Below the pieces are notes generated by a model. The model was not told where the DNA came from. It saw nothing but the letters and a program-made list of their open reading frames with translations, and made no database searches. From assembly GCA_020430845.1 (NCBI GenBank), contig JAGQJA010000334.1, forward strand, positions 1-43,094: a stretch of 43,094 nt of DNA, read 5' to 3'. The translations under genes and the position numbers were made by a program. Of the stretch, positions 39,426-43,094 are shown piece by piece; position 1 is the first letter of the stretch, and each line of letters begins with the position of its first letter. The DNA comes from Myxococcales bacterium (GTDB lineage Bacteria; Myxococcota_A; Polyangia; Polyangiales; Polyangiaceae).

Positions 39426-41238
39426 ACGCCTGACCGAGCGAGAAGAAGAAGCCCACCGGATCGACGGGGGTCGGGATCCCCGTCTCCGGAAAGGGCCCTC
39501 TCTTGAGGGGGAACGCCAGATCGAGGCGCGTGACCAAACGGTTGAGCTGCGGGAAGAGCAGGCGAGCCCCCACGCCCACGCTCTGCTTGGCCCGGAGCAG
39601 GTCGAAGCCCTGCGCCGCGTCGCCGGAGTCGAAGAACAGAACGCCCCCGATCTGGAAGCCGAGCAGCTCGAGCGGCCGTGACCGGTACTCGATGTTGTAG
39701 ACGACGTAGTCCTTGCCGAAGAAGAAGTTGCTCGGGTACCCGCGCAGGCGATCGTCGCCGCCCAGGAACGACCGGCTGCGCAGGTAGTTGCGGTATCGGC
39801 TGAGGAACGACGCGTTCATGACGAGACGTCCGATGGGCGTGCGTGGGGTGGCCGCGCCGAAGCCGCCCGAGTACGACGCGTCCGACAGCGCGCCGTCTTG
39901 CAGCTCCTGCACCGCGCCGAGCGTCACGCCCGCGACGCCGTCGCCGATCGCGACTACGTAGCCGGCGCTCGCGCTCACGCCGATGAAGTCGCGCGACGAG
40001 CCGAGGCTGCGGCTGACCGGATAGAACGACGCGCTCAGCGAGTGGCCGAGCCTGAAGTCTTCCTGGAGCCCCAGCGTGTTGAGGTCGAAGGTGCGCAGGA
40101 AGTTGGTCGTGAACGAGCTCCACGACAGGCGCGGGTAGACGCGCGACTCACCGATGGGGATCGCCCGCGCCGTGAAGTCGTCGATGGCGTCCTGCGACGT
40201 GCCGGGGGCGAAGGCGAACGTGTTGTACTCGGCCGTCGACGCGTTGAGGCTCACCGAGAAGTTGTTCTTGAGCGCCCAGCCGAAAGAGCGCGTGAGCGCG
40301 ACCGACCCCGAGTACGAGCGGCTCTTGTACTCGAACGGGATCTGCTCACGCACGTCGGGGGTGCGCTGGGAGTCGAACGTGGCCACGCGCGCGTTCACGT
40401 AGCGGCGCGCGACGCCGATGCTGTAGCCGACGTCGGCGCCCCAGGCCCACTCGGTACGTGTAGAATACAGTGGACGCTCGACGCCGATCGACGCGCTCGT
40501 GCCCTCGGGCTCGCCGCGGCGCCGGTTGAAGATGATGCTCGTGCTCGCCGTCGCGCCGAGCCAGCTCGTGCCGAAGCGCGGCACGCGGTAGCCCGCGCCC
40601 AGCGTGATGGTCTCGGGCGCCAGGCGGAACTGCGTCGACGCGGTGTGATGCCAGCCGAGGACGTTGGTCTCTTGCGGGAGGATGGAGAGGTTCTCGATGC
40701 CGCCCGGCGTCACCGCGACGTCGTAGCTGAGGCGCAGGCTCCAGATGTCCTTCGTGATCGCGAGCAGTCGCACGCGGTCGGGCGCGCTGCCCTTGGTGGC
40801 AACGATGACGACGAGCGAGACCTGGAGCGCGAGGCGGCGCATGTTGCGCGCCGTCTCGTCGACGAGCACCTGCACGTACTTGTCGCCCTCGCGCAGGAGC
40901 ATCTCGCGACGGATGACGAAGTCGCGCGACTCGTAGTGCATCGAGTTGAGGATCTTGCGGGCCGAGAGCCCGAGCACCTTCTCGGGGACGGGATCGCGAT
41001 CCTCGAGGACGTCGAGGCGCACGACGTCGACGCCCTCGATCGTCTTGCCCTCGGGCGCGGGATCGAGCTCCAGCCCGAAGCCGGCGAGCGCCCGCACGAT
41101 CGTCTCCTTCTCGTAGCGCGAGTAGCCGGTCGTCTTCGACACGGGCGCCGCGCCCGACGTCTGCGCGCGCGCAGCTCCGACCGCGCCCCAGCACGCGAAC
41201 GCCACGCACAACGAGACGCCCGCGCGCCGAGAGAGCAC
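39415..41238 (-). CDS. Omp85/BamA-superfamily outer-membrane protein
   Basis: The 607-residue protein from GTG 41238 has a signal peptide (SRRAGVSLCVAFACWGAVGAARA). An N-terminal region (~30-140) with an IEGVDVVRLDVLEDRDPVPE segment could be a POTRA-like domain. The rest is a beta-barrel with aromatic strand ends and many short periplasmic turns (GYRVPRFGTSWLGATASTS, TRSFGWALKNNFSVSLNAST). The hallmark segment LGGDDRLRGYPSNFFFGKDY resembles the [V/I/L]RG[F/Y] motif in the lid loop of the Omp85 superfamily, followed by VVYNIEYRSRPLELLGFQIGG and FFDSGDA near the end. Only one POTRA-like region is visible, so it is not BamA itself, more like TamA- or patatin-linked barrels. The EEP-family gene is 3 bases upstream and likely cotranscribed. 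Confidence 0.85.
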   Translation of the reverse strand: MLSRRAGVSLCVAFACWGAVGAARAQTSGAAPVSKTTGYSRYEKETIVRALAGFGLELDPAPEGKTIEGVDVVRLDVLEDRDPVPEKVLGLSARKILNSMHYESRDFVIRREMLLREGDKYVQVLVDETARNMRRLALQVSLVVIVATKGSAPDRVRLLAITKDIWSLRLSYDVAVTPGGIENLSILPQETNVLGWHHTASTQFRLAPETITLGAGYRVPRFGTSWLGATASTSIIFNRRRGEPEGTSASIGVERPLYSTRTEWAWGADVGYSIGVARRYVNARVATFDSQRTPDVREQIPFEYKSRSYSGSVALTRSFGWALKNNFSVSLNASTAEYNTFAFAPGTSQDAIDDFTARAIPIGESRVYPRLSWSSFTTNFLRTFDLNTLGLQEDFRLGHSLSASFYPVSRSLGSSRDFIGVSASAGYVVAIGDGVAGVTLGAVQELQDGALSDASYSGGFGAATPRTPIGRLVMNASFLSRYRNYLRSRSFLGGDDRLRGYPSNFFFGKDYVVYNIEYRSRPLELLGFQIGGVLFFDSGDAAQGFDLLRAKQSVGVGARLLFPQLNRLVTRLDLAFPLKRGPFPETGIPTPVDPVGFFFSLGQAFSP

Positions 41239-41240
41239 GC

Positions 41241-42035
41241 TCAGCGTCCTGCGGTGATCGTCGTGACGACGCCGAAGTGATCGCTCGGGAACGTGCCGTC
41301 GACCGCGGCGTCGAAGCACACGCGCGCGTCGCGGGGCTCCCCGCGCTGGCTGTCGTCGGGCCCGCGCACGAAGACGTAGTCGATGCGCCGCTCGGGCTCT
41401 CTCAGGTATTCGGCGAACGGGTTGCGCTTGGAGTAGGTCGTGCCGTCGCCGGTGCCCGACACGCCGAACGCGTCTGCAAAATACACGCATTCGCCGCCGA
41501 GCCCCGTGAGGCCGCGCATGAAGCGGATCTCGTCCGAGTCGGGCTCCGCGTTGAAGTCGCCCACGACCACGGGCGGGAAACCGTCGATCGGCGCCCGCGC
41601 CGCCACCGCGTCGGTGAGCGCGCGGACCTGGAGCTGGCGCACGTGCCCGTGGTGGAGCTTCCAGTTGAGGTGCGTGCAGAAGAACGGGAGCTTGCCGAAC
41701 GGCGCGTCGATCATCGCGAACACGACCGAGCGTGACTCGTCGCTCCCGCCGTCGGGGAGCGGGATCGTCTCCGACGCCACGATGGGCCACTTGGAGAGGA
41801 TCGCGTTGCCGACGGGGAAGCCGTGGTTCTCGGAGGCCTGCCCCCAGGCCACGTGGTAGCCGCCGACCTCTGCGAGCAGGGCGCCTTGGTCGAGGTCGGC
41901 GCTCTTCATCACCTCTTGCATACCGATGACGTCGGGGTCGACCGCAGCCAGGGCCTTGCGCAGCGCGACGAGCCGCTCCTCCCACGGACCGAAGCGGCTC
42001 CAGATGTTCAACGAAGCGGCGCGAAACGTTCGCAT
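41241..42035 (-). CDS. endonuclease/exonuclease/phosphatase (EEP) family protein
   Basis: The 264-residue protein has the EEP fold of DNase I, exonuclease III and inositol-phosphate phosphatases: LNIWSRFG with Asn10, IGMQEVMKS with Glu41, FFCTHLNWK (His), VVGDFNAEPDS (Asp/Asn), RRIDYVFVRG and the final SDHFGVV with the catalytic His. It lacks a signal peptide, so it should be cytosolic. Its length suits a small phosphodiesterase or sphingomyelinase-like member; the substrate cannot be read from sequence. TACGCT ends 8 bases before ATG 42035. The Omp85-type gene follows with a 2-base gap, so they are probably one operon. A rare-codon patch is at 41473-41493. Confidence 0.9.
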   Translation of the reverse strand: MRTFRAASLNIWSRFGPWEERLVALRKALAAVDPDVIGMQEVMKSADLDQGALLAEVGGYHVAWGQASENHGFPVGNAILSKWPIVASETIPLPDGGSDESRSVVFAMIDAPFGKLPFFCTHLNWKLHHGHVRQLQVRALTDAVAARAPIDGFPPVVVGDFNAEPDSDEIRFMRGLTGLGGECVYFADAFGVSGTGDGTTYSKRNPFAEYLREPERRIDYVFVRGPDDSQRGEPRDARVCFDAAVDGTFPSDHFGVVTTITAGR

Positions 42036-42043
42036 GGGTGGCG

Positions 42044-42049
42044 AGCGTA
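42044..42049 (-). promoter_or_regulatory. TACGCT -10-like box, 8 nt before start at 42035
   Basis: This TANNNT box on the minus strand ends 8 bases before ATG 42035. It lies in the 16-base gap after the small lipoprotein gene. Confidence 0.45.
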
Positions 42050-42051
42050 CC

Positions 42052-42501
42052 CTATTCGACGACCACCGTGCCGCCCGGACAACCGGAGACGGTGTAGGCG
42101 AACGATCCCTTGGCGCTGATGGCCACGTCGCCCGACACGAGCCCGCGCTTGGCCGTCGCCCAGAGCTTTCCGTCGGCGGCCCCGCGGATCTCGTGGTCGA
42201 CGGAGTCCTCGTTCTTGAAGCCGAAGTCGGCGTTGACCGCGACGGTCACGCTGGCCGGGCTGACGACGGGCGGACGGTCCGAGGCGCCTTGACCGCAGAG
42301 CGTGCCGCCCTGCGCCGCGCGGATGGTGATCACCGTCTGGGCCGGCGCCAGATCGGCGACGCACCGACCGAGGTAGACGCGTTGGCCCTCGGGGCACTCG
42401 GTCGCGTTCGGATCGCCGGCCAGGTGGCAGCCGGCGGCGAGCAGCGCCGCGGTGCTGCAGACGACCCGTAGAGCTCGACCGCGAGAGTTGGGCACCACCA
42501 C
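42052..42501 (-). CDS. small lipoprotein with a cupredoxin-like C-terminal domain
   Basis: The 149-residue product from GTG 42501 has a type II signal peptide (RALRVVCSTAALLAAGC), a Cys-containing linker (ECPEGQRVYLGRC) and a beta domain. The domain has FGFKNEDSVDHEI and FAYTVSGCPGG, the spacing of His and Cys ligands in cupredoxins, but the later His/Met of a full copper site are absent. It may be a non-metal beta-sandwich. TACGAT ends 8 bases before GTG 42501; two further GTG codons directly follow and a TTG lies upstream at 42528, so the exact start is uncertain. The TACGAT box favours 42501. Function is unknown. It lies upstream of the EEP-family gene on the same strand. Confidence 0.7.
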   Translation of the reverse strand: MVVPNSRGRALRVVCSTAALLAAGCHLAGDPNATECPEGQRVYLGRCVADLAPAQTVITIRAAQGGTLCGQGASDRPPVVSPASVTVAVNADFGFKNEDSVDHEIRGAADGKLWATAKRGLVSGDVAISAKGSFAYTVSGCPGGTVVVE

Positions 42502-42509
42502 GATGATCC

Positions 42510-42515
42510 ATCGTA
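42510..42515 (-). promoter_or_regulatory. TACGAT -10-like box, 8 nt before start at 42501
   Basis: This TANNNT box on the minus strand ends 8 bases before GTG 42501 and helps choose that start over an upstream TTG. Confidence 0.45.
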
Positions 42516-42526
42516 GCACGCCCCAC

Positions 42527-42569
42527 AAAAGACGAACGGCGCGCCCCCCGTCTCCGGGAGAGCGCGCCG
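42527..42569 (-). terminator. intrinsic terminator after hppA
   Basis: On the minus strand an 8-bp stem (42537-42544 with 42562-42569), an internal CCCG/CGGG stem and then the T-rich TTCGTCTTTTG (42536-42526) follow the hppA stop by about 20 bases. It is the only GC hairpin in the window with a T-run after it. Confidence 0.6.
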
Positions 42570-42588
42570 CACGCCTGGGCGGGCCGGG

Positions 42589-43094
42589 TCAGGCCTCGGC
42601 GCCCGCCTCGGGCTCGCTCTTGTCGGACTTCTTGTCGTCCGACTTCGACTCGGCCTTCTTGTCGTCCTTGTCGTCGGACTTCTTGTCCGACTTGGACTCG
42701 GCCTTGTCGTCGTCGGCCTTCTTGGTCGACGCCTTCTTGGCCGGCTTCTTGGGCTCGTCGTCGCCATCGTCGTCGTCGTCGGACGACATCGACACGCTGC
42801 CGCCACCCGCGCCCGCGGCGGCGAGCGTCGGCGCCGCGTCGGAGCTCTCGATGCGCATGTTGTAGAAGCTGCGGTAGACGAAGACCACCGACACGGCGAA
42901 GAACAGCGCGCCGAGGGCGACGGGCATCGTCTTGTCGCCGCCCGACTTCATCTGCTCGGCGAGCTCGACGGCCAAGAGGCCGAAGAGGGTCGTGAACTTG
43001 ATGACCGGGTTGAGCGCGACGCTCGACGTGTCCTTGAAGGGATCGCCGACCATGTCGCCGACGACGGTGGCGTCGTGCAGCGGCGTGTCCTTGG
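42589..43094 (-). CDS. hppA: membrane-bound pyrophosphatase HppA, C-terminal part (5' end outside window)
   Basis: Only the last ~168 codons are present. The frame starts at the window edge with DTPLHDATVVGDMVGDPFKDTSS, the conserved C-terminal segment of the ion-pumping pyrophosphatases. They hydrolyse pyrophosphate to pump H+ or Na+ across the membrane. Two membrane helices follow (LNPVIKFTTLFGLLAVELA and VALGALFFAVSVVFVYRSFY). The family normally ends there. Here about 75 more residues follow, first a Gly/Ala segment, then a polyacidic run, PKKPAKKASTKK, and alternating DDK/KSD/ESK repeats. This tail is strongly charged and not part of the family. The terminator lies downstream. Ion type cannot be judged because the Na/H discriminating helices are outside the window. 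Confidence 0.9.
   Translation of the reverse strand, partial: KDTPLHDATVVGDMVGDPFKDTSSVALNPVIKFTTLFGLLAVELAEQMKSGGDKTMPVALGALFFAVSVVFVYRSFYNMRIESSDAAPTLAAAGAGGGSVSMSSDDDDDGDDEPKKPAKKASTKKADDDKAESKSDKKSDDKDDKKAESKSDDKKSDKSEPEAGAEA

Overview
The window is very GC-rich DNA with tightly packed genes, often overlapping by 1, 4 or more bases, and strongly G/C-ending codons. It has many lipoproteins with Ala/Asp/Pro-rich linkers, an MglA-like GTPase, atypical two-component kinases and several proteins with histone-H1-like Lys/Ala tails. Together these point to a myxobacterium (Myxococcota, probably class Polyangia). This is inference from gene content and composition; no rRNA or tRNA is present to confirm it. 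I see no IS element, prophage, CRISPR array or resistance island, so this looks like ordinary chromosome.

Layout. 1-2458: end of a Tudor/SH3-like protein, two lipoproteins and an unassigned protein. 2455-5596 (minus): overlapping operon of MglA-like GTPase, PocR-type sensor kinase and thiL. 5693-7422 (plus): Bcp peroxiredoxin with a Lys/Ala repeat tail, then a membrane-anchored protein. 7423-7853: gap. 7854-10627 (plus): M48 metalloprotease and dynamin-like GTPase. 10678-13186 (minus): homoserine-kinase-like protein, outer-membrane-type protein and metallo-beta-lactamase-fold lipoprotein. 13335-14012: Lys/Ala-rich DNA-binding candidate. 14075-17019 (minus): gatB coupled to a receiver-PAS-histidine kinase. 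17170-18966 (plus): ftsB and a T2SSE_N/GAF-like protein. 18938-23034 (minus): TerB-like protein, glycogen phosphorylase and a ChaN/EreA-like lipoprotein. 23252-26596 (plus): kelch-like lipoprotein and a molybdopterin oxidoreductase. 26598-29544 (minus): divergent PRPP synthetase and a YbiT-type ABC-F ATPase. 29650-31317: methylmalonyl-CoA mutase catalytic subunit. 31327-33818: a membrane protein and, divergently, a class-III aminotransferase-like protein lacking the PLP lysine. 33829-36682 (minus): TerB-like, membrane protein and metallophosphoesterase operon. 36712-36868: hexanucleotide repeat. 37041-39425: lon. 39415-42501 (minus): Omp85-type barrel, EEP-family nuclease/phosphatase and a small lipoprotein. 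42589-end (minus): C-terminus of membrane pyrophosphatase hppA with an unusual charged tail.

The most general signal is regulatory. About a dozen starts are preceded by a TANNNT box that ends 6-10 bases before the start codon, with no Shine-Dalgarno. This suggests widespread leaderless or near-leaderless transcription, beside a second class of genes with a normal leader and Shine-Dalgarno. Other points of interest are the Lys-to-Arg change in the aminotransferase, the hexamer repeat filling the space between two divergent promoters, charged tails on unrelated proteins, and short islands of A/T-ending codons inside GC-rich genes.
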